DNA of 64,000 bases from Diphasiastrum complanatum. Taxonomy: Eukaryota > Streptophyta > Lycopodiopsida > Lycopodiales > Lycopodiaceae. The stretch is from NCBI GenBank assembly GCA_029204225.1, contig CM055100.1, positions 7,275,948 to 7,339,947 on the forward strand, read 5' to 3'. A program made the position numbers and the translations under genes. Of the stretch, positions 46,431 to 58,679 are shown in pieces; the first letter of the stretch is position 1; each line of letters opens with the position of its first letter. The notes beneath the pieces were generated by a model. That model did no database searches, had not been told where the DNA came from, and saw nothing but the letters and a program-made list of their open reading frames with translations.

Positions 46431-47389
46431 GGTCTGACTTACATCAGACTTAACCAACTGAAAGCTTCGTCACGAGCGCTGGAAGCCAACCTAGCACCTC
46501 GCCAGGCTGGACAGCCATAAACAGGTAACATCCACCCAAGCAAGCCATCCAACTCAGCCGACAGGTTAGAGCCCGTTCCCCAAGAGCTTAACCCATTCAC
46601 GTTCATGCAAGGAATACTTAGAACCACAAGCCGCGACAGATATGGAAACAACCAGTTCCTGGACCAAATGGTCCCGACAGCATACCGCTGGCGCCACGGA
46701 CCGAATGGTCCCGACGGCATACCGCTGGCGTCCCGGGATACGACCCTCAGCTATGTGCCAAGTTAAAAATTTTGAAAGCGGCCTTACAACTGGCGCTTTT
46801 ACCGAACATTGAAACCCAGAAGGTAATCAGAGTCAGTTTGAGGAAAATCCCACTTTATTGATAAATCTGAGAAGGTTACATTTCAAGTGTGTGACCGACC
46901 CTAGTCTCCGGGGCGCTAGCATGCCAAGGCGAGAGCCATGACAACATTCCAGCAAGGGAGGCTGAGACTTGGTTGGAGCTCGCCCTGAGTCGCAACCCGC
47001 ACTCCCCTATAGTATTGGTGTGATTCGGCACCCCCCTCATACCAAGCACTCTACCCAAGCTGGTAAAGCACGTTTTTCTCTCTCTAGGATTTTCTCTTTC
47101 TAGAAAGTCATTTTCTCTCTCTAGATTTTATTGATCCCCAGGCTTCCTTTAATCATGCCTAGATCGTGTGAGGTGATTGCACATCGATCTGAGCTCTCTG
47201 GACTTCGCTAGAACCGATCAAAGATTTTCAGCCATAGGAACTTGGCGCCGGCTGGATTCTGGTCACAGTGGCGCCGGGAGCGGCGCCGGCGCCGTTGGCG
47301 CCGGCTGCAACAGGGGCGCTGCTGGCGCCGGGGACATAGCTGGCGCCGATGGCACCGGAAGTAAAGCTTGTAAAGGTAGCTTTACAACA
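46431..47389 (-). repeat. LARD copy 1 LTR, outer part
   Basis: It resumes copy 1's LTR exactly where 41883 left off (GGTCTGACTTACATC) and ends GTAGCTTTACAACA at 47389. Adding 41599-41883 gives 1244 bp, close to the 1231 bp of the other LTR. Beyond 47389 lies Copia protease sequence, so copy 1 itself inserted into a Copia. Confidence 0.85.
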
Positions 47390-48230
47390 ATTACTCTCTT
47401 CTCCTGCAAATAATTCTCATATGTTGAAAATACTTTTACGTTGAAGGTCATGTGTGCCATCGCCCCTGAGTCCAAATACTAGACTTCATCGTTGTTCCTT
47501 TCTCCTAAGTCTGCTACGTCAATCACCATTGGAATGTTTTCCCTCCACCATTTCTTGGGAGTGACCTTTGTTTTGACCTTTTGTACATTATCTCCAAGAG
47601 CCATGAGAGCTATGTTCTCCTTTGTCTACTTTGCTTCATCCATGTTCACTTGCACCGCTCCCTTTTTCTTCATGTCCTTAGTTTTCTTGGCACATTCCCT
47701 TGCAACATGGCCAGGATTGTGATAGTAGTAGCAGATGATCTGATTTTTCTTCTCGAACTGTTGTTTTGCTTGGCCTTCTTCCGCACACTGACCTCCTTCC
47801 CTCTGTTGAGCTTTCTTTGAACTTTGCCTTTGATCTACCTTTAAATATCCACTCCTATCATTCAGTGTCAGCTTTCCAATGAGTGCTAACTCATCCCTCA
47901 TCGATTGGCTCTTACTTCTCCCATCTTAATGAAGTAGCCTCTGTTTGACAACATTCAATTCCAGATCCTCCACCCTGCTATTTTCAAGGATCGTGATCAG
48001 AGGACCATATGATATTGGGGGACTATCCAGGATCGTAAATACCAAATGATTCTTCTCTATTGTTGCACCCGCCGCTTCCAGTTGCCACTCGATTGCCTTC
48101 ATTCTTTCCAAGTGTTCCTGCAATGAATCAGCCTCGCTCATCATCAAGGAGCCAGTTTTTTCCTTAGCATCAACACATTTGTCATATTTTTCCTTTGTAT
48201 ATGCCCTCCAATATGTCCCAGACCTGCTTC
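47390..48230 (-). pseudogene. Copia gag and protease start, broken
   Basis: Minus-strand frames. 47926-48147 is gag (DSLQEHLERMKAIEWQLEAA and ILDSPPISYGPLITIL). 47626-47901 has a zinc knuckle CYYYHNPGHVAREC, in which the second Cys is Tyr. 47390-47475 is the protease core (DSGAMAHMTFNVKVF), cut by the LARD LTR. Stops separate the pieces. The leader and primer-binding site upstream (48231-48362) and the LTR 48363-48891 belong to it. Confidence 0.8.
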
Positions 48231-48349
48231 ACATCCTTTGCATCCTACACCCAAAAAATTGATAGAAAATTGTGAAAAACTACGTCCTAACTTGAATAGA
48301 ATCAGAATTTTTCATACATTAGATGATTATAGCATTCAAAACTTAGTTT

Positions 48350-48362
48350 GGCTTTGATACCA
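48350..48362 (-). other. Primer-binding site
   Basis: Minus strand TGGTATCAAAGCC, directly inside the LTR 48363-48891. Confidence 0.8.
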
Positions 48363-48891
48363 TGACAAAAATCAACAAGTTCACATGTGTGGGATGTACA
48401 ATAATTGTGTGAATGATCCTACTAAGCTTTGTGTTAGCACATAAATCAATTGAGATTCTATGGCTAGGTCACAATCTAGAATGCTAATTATCAAACTATG
48501 AACACTTTCACACATGTGGGAAAAGTACATAAATATTCAAGTATGAGAGAAAGCAATTTAATCTTAAAAGTGCAAAATCCAAATTGACAAGAAGATAGCC
48601 TCAATGCTAATTCATCATCAAAATTTGTGAGAGATCCCACATACATATATAGTGATGGTATCGTGCTCATGGTAGATATGCAACTCTATCTACCTACTTT
48701 CTACATGTGTCATTTCTAGACTACAAATGTACAAATCTTCATGCATGTCACAATACAAGTCTTAGTTTGCCTTGCATGTCACATTTGTCAAAATTAGACA
48801 TGCTTCATGTGTAGTGGCTCGAGTTCTACTAGGCCAATTTTGGCATTTTCAAGTTGTAATACTACATGGATGTTGTAAAACTTCATCAACA
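48363..48891 (-). repeat. Copia 5' LTR, 529 bp
   Basis: Minus strand TGTTGATGAAG ... TTTTTGTCA. It carries CACATGTGTG and CACACATGTG near its inner end. It interrupts the integrase of the next Copia at 48892. Confidence 0.75.
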
Positions 48892-50568
48892 CCAAAGGTC
48901 AAGATAGATGGCTTTTTGATTTTCAACAACCGTGGTCTGAAACCATGAACCAACATTTCTTCCTCTTTAGAAGATATATCCAACAATATCTACTAAATTC
49001 ATCAATGCAAGTCACAAACATATTTGTTCCTCCATTACTCAAAGAATAGTACAATGCACATCCAAATGTACTAAGTGAAATGGAATCTTAGATCTTGAGC
49101 TAGATCTAGAATAACACAACCTTTGAGACTTTGACATTGAACCGAGCTCACCAACTTGCTTCTTTGCCTTCAAACCACCATAGTTACTACCAACATATCC
49201 ATCAAGTTTGTAGAGCTCACCTTGTCTCTTGCCTTGGGCAATCAAGACTTTTGATCAAGCAAAAATCACCAACAAATTCTAGTTTAAGCCCCTTTTCAAC
49301 CATTTGACATACACTAAGAACATTCTTAGTAAGGGTAGGTATGAATAAAACATTCTTCAAGCTTACATTACTATTTGTTGATGAGAGAAAAATAGGAATA
49401 GTATCAATTCCCTTGATAACAACTTTACCACCATTTGCCATGTTGATGACTCTCTTTCATAAGGCACCAAAGAAGTGAAGACGTACTCATTGTGACATGT
49501 CATATTAAAGCTTTCTCCACTATCAATCCATCATGGATAATATCTCCATCATCAAACAAGAAGACATAAAAATAGAACCACTTGAATTTTGCTCATCAAC
49601 ACCATCATCATCAAAACTGAAATTGCATTGCTTCTCACCTTGATCTTTTTTCTTCTTGAGCCAATCGCAAGGAAAATGTTCTTTGACTCCACAATAGAAA
49701 CATTTCAACTTTGACTGTCATTTTTACCCTCAAAAGAAAATGACTCACCTTGATCTTGTCCTTTAGACCACTTGCCTTTGTCCTTGCCCTTGAACTTGAT
49801 CTTGCCCCTCTAGAACATAGATTCCTCCTCTCCAACTTGAGATGTAGAAGATGATCTTCCTCTTGCTTGGAGTCTAAATTCTTCAGCCACCAAGACCTCT
49901 TGCAAGTCCTCCACACTTGGAAACGTCTTTTGAATAGAAAAATTTTCCACCAAGTTAGCATGATCATCCAGTAAGCCATTAAGAACAACTTGAACAAGCT
50001 CCACATCATAATGCTTTCACCAATACATGCTAATTCATCATTCAAAACTTTAACATTCAAAACAAAAGCATGAGCACTTTCATTATTCTTTTGAAGACTT
50101 TGAAATTTTTGGCTCCTTAGAGTTAGAACCCTAGATGTAGACTTGGACTCATAGACCTTCTTCAAAGTTTTTCAAGGCTCACGAGATGTTGTGCACTTAT
50201 CAACTTCCTTGAGAAGTTCATTAGTCACATTCATCTTGATCACATGAAGAGATTTCTTTACCCTCCTATCATAATTTCTCTTAAGATGCCAAAGGTCTCT
50301 CCTCCACACCTACAACAATATCCATGAACTCATTCATCTCTAGCAAAGACTCCATCCTCACCTTCCAAGTTGAATAGTTGCTTGAGGTAAGCCTATCATT
50401 GCCTTCCAACATGAATCCACTTGAGGTTGCCATGTTGTAATGATTGATCTTCTTCCTTGAAATTATTCTAATGCGCTTAGCACTCTCTTGAAAATCAACA
50501 AATGATGACAAGAAGAAATCACAAATATTTGCAAACAATCTAGCCTCTCTTTTTCTCTCTTCTAGCAA
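48892..50568 (-). pseudogene. Copia gag to integrase start, degenerate
   Basis: 50281-50568 is the gag start (RLTSSNYSTWKVRMESLLEM). 49635-50165 has a YESKSTSRVLTLRSQKFQSL block. 49523-49708 has a zinc knuckle remnant CFYCGVKEHFPCDW. 49217-49441 is the protease-to-integrase spacer (LKNVLFIPTLTKNVLSVCQM). 49039-49245 is the integrase finger area. 48950-49030 reads MFVTCIDEFSRYCWIYLL, the first catalytic Asp strand of integrase, and is then cut by the LTR at 48891. Multiple frameshifts are present. The protease core itself is not readable. Confidence 0.8.
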
Positions 50569-51033
50569 TTCCTAGCACGTAGAATCTTGATTTCTTGATC
50601 ACAATAGATCTAAACAAATGTGATGAACTTTTTCCAACAACTAAGATTGAAACACACTATTGAAAAAGTCTAGCAACCTAAAATCAAGATATCCTATCAA
50701 ATTTAGAGCCTCACCAAAAATGCAAAATATTGAATCAAGCAAATTCTACATGCAAAAGCTAAAATCTAGATATCTCATCTAATAGAATATAGCATGCATA
50801 ATCATGAGCAATTTTTGTCTCCACATTCCAGTAATTGGATTAAAAAAAAATCCTACTCCACGTGATTTGACCTAAAATGATGCTAGGATCACAAAGATCC
50901 ACTTGCTACACTTGAAAATGCTTGATTTGAGCTAGAAACCACTCCAACTCCTCATAGAATTGATGGCGCCCTTAAATAAACCTCTAGATTTGGCAAATCC
51001 ACCATATTTATCCAGAAACCTGCTCTAATACCA

Positions 51034-51681
51034 TGTGATAAAATCAGATTCAAAACATGCCTAACGGATCATTAGATCTTTAGGCAAAGGACGCACATCT
51101 AGAATCATTCACGAGCTAGAAATCATGCACTACCATGCTAGAACTTGGAAATAGATGAAGATTTGATCAAAATCACTAAGATATGATACAATACTATTTT
51201 TTTTTATACAAAAGCATTAGCACATTACCCTTCACATGTGTGAAATCAAGTACAACAAGAAAAATCACATTCTACACATTAGAACTCAAGATATCATGAG
51301 AAATACGCAAGAGATAGACATAGAATCAAAAGAGAAAAGTTCTTCATACAAAATGACAACATGAAGATCATTTCTCCACTTTTTTACAACTATTTATACC
51401 ATCCATAATGCCATTTGGCCAGTTTCCCTAAACTTGCCCTAAAATGACAACTTCTAGGTACTTCACTGAAAACCTAGAAATAAGTGACTAGTTTCAATGT
51501 ATCTCAACTAACCAATAGTAGTAGCTCTAGATCCGACCTTATCTACTTATATACTTGCTATTATAAATAGGAAACTATTTTTAGTCCTTATTGACATTAA
51601 GAAATATATCTTTGAGCTTAAATTTCACATTGGCCTCCAAATTGCCAATTAAACCAACTAAACTAATTCACATTTTTCACA
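51034..51681 (-). repeat. Copia 5' LTR, 648 bp, with primer-binding site
   Basis: Minus strand TGTGAAAAATGTGAATTAG ... TTTTATCACA. The primer-binding site TGGTATTAGAGC (51022-51033) has one change from the consensus. It carries CACATGTGTG near 51234. The relative at 1470-2108 shares order and motifs. Confidence 0.78.
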
Positions 51682-53067
<1,386 letters not shown>

Positions 53068-53197
53068 AGCCTCTCTCAAAAATTTCAAAATTGATCTCCA
53101 AAAAGAGCCTAGGACCCCAATTTTCTCATTTCGTGCATTTTTTTTATTCCAAAATTTTTGCGTGGCAATGCCACGAACTCTCCCCGAGTGAGGACTT

Positions 53198-53650
53198 TCA
53201 ATGCTCAATTGGCACTAATGAAATAGTGTCATGATGTTGTTAGGTTCAATGAGGACTTTAAATCTTCCATTTGCACTAATGACATATTTTGGTATTACTG
53301 GTAGGATGTTCCCGATCACATAGATCTAGGTACATAGAATCAAAATCCATTTGATAAAGTTGTTTATGGTAGTCCTTTTTACCAATAATGCTTACCAACT
53401 CGGATCCGAACAAGGATAAATCCCTTGACCTTGGATTCCTTGACCCAGGATCACAGTTATGAACTCCCCATTAACTCTATTGAATCCTACTCCCAATCGG
53501 CATTAATGAAATAGTGGTATGATGTTCTTAGATCTATATGAGGATTCAAAATTATTTATTTGTACTAATAAAAAAGTAGTATGATGTTCCTAGGTCCATA
53601 TGAGGACTCGAAATTCTCAATTGGCACTAATGAAATAGTGGTATGATGTT
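53198..53650. repeat. Degenerate repeats of about 61 bp, two clusters
   Basis: A unit of the type GGCACTAATGAAATAGTGGTA ... ATGAGGACT recurs near 53205, 53266, 53497, 53557 and 53619. About 200 unrelated bases separate the first two from the last three. Confidence 0.7.
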
Positions 53651-53991
53651 ATGTTATTTGCCATAAAAAAATAAGAAAAGGATGATTTTTTTTTTATATT
53701 ACTAATGGAACTATTAATAAATGGGTAGGGTTGGCTTTGTGTCGTTGTAGTAACAATTCCTTCACGGAACAAGATAAAAAAAAATATAAATAATTTTTCT
53801 ATTGGAGCTAAGTATTCAAGCCAAGAACTCTATGTAATGTGAAAAGTACAATACTAAGGACCATAAATGGATCTTTGAATGATCCACAAGGTGATTGTAT
53901 GCTTGTTAAACAATCTATCAGAAACTAGTCATCAGAAAACAAGATCTAGTTTAGCAGCTTGATAGGAAACAAGTAGAGACAATCAAAGCAT

Positions 53992-54528
53992 TGATCAAAT
54001 AGTCTAATCCAACTCCGCAGGTGTGGAAATAAGGCTGTAGTATGGCCTGTAGATAGTGTTTACAAAGTGCCAAAGCTGGGTTTCATTGGAAATCAAGAGT
54101 AATCACCATACAATGAGAGGAAACTCGAGTTTCTCCTTGAGGCTCCAAAAAGTTTCTATCTTCTCACTATGGAGAATGGGAATACATAGTAAAACACACT
54201 TCCTTTGCAAAGTTATGTGAAAATCCAGCATGCAATAAGGAAGTAGACTCCACTCTCTTGCCCTAATGTGAAAACCCTTGCCTAGATCCAAGAGTCATGC
54301 TTGGTAGGTGCATGGTAGGTACAAATCTCATCATAAATCATGGTCTAGATCCTACAAAGTAGGAATCACTACCAAATAGACACAACCACTCCTCTTGACT
54401 CGTGGTAACCTACTTAAGGTGTGTATGTACAAGTGGCACTTTAACCATTCAAGTAACCAACAAACAATATTGACAAAATATACAATATTCTACATGGCTA
54501 GATTTGCCAATGTAGGCAATTTTTCACA
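53992..54528 (-). repeat. Copia 3' LTR, inner end certain, outer end estimated
   Basis: The minus strand starts TGTGAAAAATTGCC right after the polypurine tract GAGGAGGAG (54529-54537). The outer end near 53992 (TGATCAAATAG) is a guess from TG/CA rules and a G-box-like GCAGGTGTGG nearby. Confidence 0.55.
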
Positions 54529-55551
54529 CTCCTCCTCAAATCTAGCCTTGGAGATCACAATGCTTTTATCAATAACTCCAATTGAAGATCTAAGCTTGAC
54601 AAATGAATCTTTAGGTAAAGGTTTAGTAAACAAATCAGCCAAGCAACTTGATGATGGCACGTGTTGGAGCTTGATCTCTTTAGCTTGCACTTTTTCCCTC
54701 ACGAAATGATGAGCAATTTCGATGTGTTTGCTCCTTGCATGGAATGTAGGATTAGTTGCAAGTGATTGGGCTGATTGGTTGTCACAATAGATGATAGGGA
54801 TCTCCTCCTCCATGACATGAAGCTCCACCAATAGCCTTTTGAGCCACAAGACCTCCTTGCATGTTGATGTCAAGGCCTTGTATTCGGATTCTGTGGAAGA
54901 TAGGGAGATGGCATCTTGCTTTTTGGAAAGCCATGATACTACTCCATCACATAGAAAGGTGGCAAAGGCACTTGTTGATCTTCTATCCACTTTGTCACCT
55001 GCAAAATCCGAGTCACTATAGGCTCTTAAGCCAAGATTAGTTCCTCCATACAAAATACCAAAGTTCTTAATGAATGAAATGTATCTAAGAACTCTTTTGG
55101 CCATCTTCCAATGTGAAACTAGAGGACTTTGCATGAATTGGCTTAACTTTCCAACACTATAACTAAGATCAGGTCTAGTTATAGTTAAATAGATCAAGGA
55201 GCCAATAAGCCTTCTATGTAATGTGATGTCCTCAAAGGATGCTTCATCACAACCAATAGATGCTTTTACATGTTGCTCCATTGGTGTCTCAATGCCTTTA
55301 CAATTCTTCATTCCAAATCTATCTAGGATGGATGTAGCATATTTAGATTGACAAATGAAGCTAAAATCACATCCTCTAATAACCTCTATTCCAAGAATGA
55401 AGCTCAATAGACCGAGATCTACCATCCTAAACTCTTTTGCTAAAGCAATTTTTACATCCCTAATTCCATCTAGATCATTACCACTCAAGATAATGTCATC
55501 TACATACAAAACAAGAATAATGATCATGCCATCATGAAAACTTATATACAA
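54490..55551 (-). pseudogene. Copia RT end and RNase H, 353-codon frame
   Basis: One undamaged frame begins just before LYVDDIILSGNDL, the catalytic site of Copia reverse transcriptase. It continues with GLLSFILGIEVIRG, TRPDLSYSVGKLSQFMQSP and RNase H blocks (AYSDSDFAGDKVDRRSTSAF, SLSSTESEYKALTS, IYCDNQSAQSLATNP, RSKHIEIAHHFVRE, LADLFTKPLPKDSF). It ends inside the 3' LTR. The frame is well preserved, but the upstream two thirds of pol are absent beyond 55560, so it is a 5'-truncated copy. Confidence 0.88.
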
Positions 55552-55559
55552 TGATCTGA

Positions 55560-56034
55560 CTTTACTACCACACCTTTTCCTTCTATGTACGACTAATTAG
55601 AGTAATAGAAAGGAATATAAATAATATACTAATCATCAAAAAATGATTCATAAGAAGGAAATGAACCATGGAATTGGTTCATCCTTTAACCCCATTCATT
55701 TCTTCACTGGTTTTTCATGTGAAGTATTTCAGATGGAGCGAGAAACAAAAAACCTATGAGCTTCGTGCTAGATATGCCACAACGTAGTTGACTCTTGATT
55801 TTTGTTCTATTTTCCAATGATAGGTGCTTTTTGGGTCCTAGCGGTCCCTAAGTACCGTTATTAGCTACAGACCCGCTTCTCGTTTTCACTTTCTTACCTT
55901 ATTCCTTAGGCATTCCCAGAAAGCTTTCTCGATTGCTTTTGTTGTTATATGTTGGATGGTTTTTCTCTCTTTGTGACCTATGGTGCTTGTAGAGGTTGGC
56001 TCTTGATCCGCATATTCTAGATTATGAGATGCAT
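55560..56034. other. Unidentified stretch upstream of the truncated Copia
   Basis: Less AT-biased than the surroundings. The plus strand near 56000-56055 reads LALDPHILDYEMHEVLWLPV without a stop, which might be an exon scrap. No match recognised. Confidence 0.3.
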
Positions 56035-56270
56035 GAGGTCTTATGGTTACCAGTTGAAATGATGTTGTTTTGTTAGAACGTTAAGATACTTCCTTTAAGA
56101 GTGAACCGCATCGATGGTCTTCTAGCGTAGGTAATTAGATTGCTTACACATGAATCCTATAATGCTTGTAGATTTCGATGATCGTGGCATGCACTATGGA
56201 TTGTGCTCTAGGTGTGGCATCAAAACAAAAACAACTGTGTTCAATTACCTAGGCCCAAGAGGATATTTCG
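56035..56270. repeat. Dispersed repeat, inverted partner of 17985-18210
   Basis: Matches the other copy over about 220 bases. Here it is not joined to an eIF3d fragment and instead runs into an LTR scrap at 56285. Confidence 0.8.
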
Positions 56271-56284
56271 CCTTAGATCTATTC

Positions 56285-56514
56285 CAAACCCTAGATCTCA
56301 AGTGACTAGATTCAATGTATCTAAATCAACCAATTACAATAGATCTATATGCGACCTTATCAACTTGCCTAAGTTGTCAAAAATAGTAAATCAACTATTC
56401 TTAGGCCTAAATAACATTGTAAAGTTTATCTTTAAGTTTTAAAATAAATATTGACCAGAATTGCCAATTAAACTCAACATGATAAATCTCAAACTAGTTG
56501 ACAATTTCTCACAA
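56285..56514 (-). repeat. LTR scrap of the 51034/1470 Copia family
   Basis: The minus strand starts TGTGAGAAATTGTCAACTAG at 56514. Blocks such as GTGACTAGATTCAATGTATCT and CCTTATCWACTT match 51481-51550. Confidence 0.7.
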
Positions 56515-56925
56515 TAATTAGTTTGGCTCTAGACTTTAATACATTTTTTCAGTGGCCCATAATAAAGTTTTAACAAAGTGCATGCCATTTTACTTCTTGT
56601 TAAATACAAAGATCCTACAAGTATTTCTTAATCATTATTAAATCCTAACATATATCAAAATGTACAAATTTAACACTATGATATTGATTATTTCATTATT
56701 ATGATTTTTTGTGTTTTCTAGTTGTTGCCAGTTTTTCTAAAATCTTGCCTTCCAGATTTTGCATCTCAATTTGTTGGCAAAATAATACGATTCACATTAA
56801 TAAATCATTTTGTTGACTTAATAAAGCTATGGCGCAAACGTACGCTTTATATGGATCTACCTACTTTACTACACATATATTGTTTGTTTTTTTTTTTTTG
56901 ATAGCTTAATTTCACTATTAGATAT

Positions 56926-57300
56926 TCACAAATGTACAAATACAAAAAACGACTTCCATGGCCGAAAATTACTGTAACTTACAGAACTGTCAAAAGCCCA
57001 AAAGTTAGGCACTCTAGCATACCACGCAGGGTAGCAGTCTAAAAACAACTTTAAGTAGAATGTAAAAAGTACATAGCTAGCCGAATACAAGCCGTGGCAG
57101 ACAAAGAGGGGGGGTTCCCCCTCAAAAACCTGATGATTCCTGGCTGTCCAAATCCTCCACAAGACCGCTAGCCTGCACACATGCCAAAGGGTAAGAGTAG
57201 AAGAATCTGTCAGAACGGATTCCCCCCCGATAAGATAGTAGCAGTGTCCATAGAAAAGGTGAGACCCCACCGCGAGAAGATGTGGCTCAACTCCAACCAA
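56926..57300 (-). pseudogene. LINE reverse transcriptase tail (zf-RVT), remnant
   Basis: A 124-codon frame includes LTLWHVCRLAVLWRIWTARN followed by HQVFEG. This is the WxIWxxRNxxxFE signature of the zf-RVT segment at the end of plant non-LTR (L1-type) polyproteins. The upstream zinc-binding residues are not visible. It is a short dead piece. Confidence 0.6.
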
Positions 57301-57727
57301 ATATGTCGATAACAGTGAAGGAATTGTTTGAATTTCATAAAAGTTGTCAATTTTTTAAGAGTCAATTTACTGTAAGTATTTCACGAAGTTAGTTTATGGA
57401 GAATGATGCTAGTTCCATTCCTATACTTTGACGGCTTTCTCGAACAATGACCCAAAATTTAAATCTATTGAAATCTAACGAAAAAGAACAAATGCCTTGT
57501 AAAGCGTTGACATATAAAAATTTGAGATGTATTGAATTATTTTTTTTTTGAGCCTTCTCCTTATGATTCTTCAGGCTTTTAGCCCATGATTGTTAAAAAG
57601 CTTGCAAAATTAGGTTTTATGTTAGATTGAAAAAAAAGTTTTTCTTAAGCTTTGCTCATAAGAATAGATTCATCTATTTGCTTTCTAATTAAAGGTTGCG
57701 ACGTTTTTGGATTTAGACGTGCTGCTC

Positions 57728-57731
<4 letters not shown>

Positions 57732-57802
<71 letters not shown>
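57732..57802. repeat. (GA)n microsatellite
   Basis: A GA run of about 35 units, about 880 bases upstream of the LCIB-like start codon. Confidence 0.95.
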
Positions 57803-57804
<2 letters not shown>

Positions 57805-57945
57805 AATACACTCTTGGACGCTTATATTTCATATAATTGATGTTGGGTTGATTTTAACGCCTTTTTGGGCTCTATATTGAGTTATGCTAAAAAAAAACTT
57901 GCATTTTTTTTAAAGCCGTTGGTTTTTTGAAAACTTTTACTCAAC

Positions 57946-57972
57946 AGGGTATATATATGCTTGTATAAAAAT
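57946..57972 (+). promoter_or_regulatory. Candidate TATA region of the LCIB-like gene
   Basis: GGTATATATATGC followed by TGTATAAAAA lies about 710 bases upstream of the ATG at 58680. A plausible 5' UTR intron acceptor (TTGTTGCAG near 58248) lies between. This is inference only; no transcript evidence is available. Confidence 0.3.
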
Positions 57973-58679
57973 CCATCGAGGATCGAGGATTTTATGAACG
58001 GTTTTAGGGTAATTACGCCGGTTCTTTTCCTATTGTTTGCCGGTTTTCCCAGGACTGGGCCAGGGCCTAGCCCCCACAGCCCAGGTCAACTCGCCATTGA
58101 TTGGTTCGTCTGAGTCTTCAGTGTTTGTTCTGATCTGCGTTTTTTGAAGCCTGTAAAGCAAGTCTGAATGCCATGGCCTACCATAATTCATGAGCAAATA
58201 GATTGATTTCCTGTTCATTTGTCCAAATCTGCTGGTGTCATTGTTGCAGCAAAGATGGTTGAATCATAACTGAGGCAGATGTGGGAAGTGCAATGTATCT
58301 GGTCAGATAGGGAAGGATTGAAAAGGTGCAGCTCATGGGGGGGCAATTGGCACACCAAGGGCCAACGGATCCAGATAATTTAGCAGTGGTGGATTGTGGT
58401 GTGGCCCCGCTTCGTCCAGATTAGACAGAAATCTGAAGGAACATGCGCTTGGAGATTGTTTGATAGTTAAATTGGAGTTTTAACCATTGAGGTGATGCAT
58501 TTCAGTTGAATGCTTCCATCTTGGATTTTAAAGATTTGTTGCTTCATGTTTATACAATACAAATGTGACGGAATTCGAGGACTGTAGATGCTTTTTCATT
58601 GTTGTGTAGTTTGTGTACTGCTAGATTGAACTTGTAGTTTGTCTTGCCGCTTGTTGAAGGCAATTCTTTCTGTCATACA

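Noticed and set aside
54839-55021. Plus-strand frame inside the Copia RNase H, with a similar minus-strand frame at 19968-20213
   Set aside because: Antisense shadows of Copia RNase H coding sequence. The similarity between them only shows that the sense strand of the 20.1-kb copy is plus.
55560-56034. Possible organelle DNA insertion
   Set aside because: No plastid or mitochondrial gene could be recognised in any frame.
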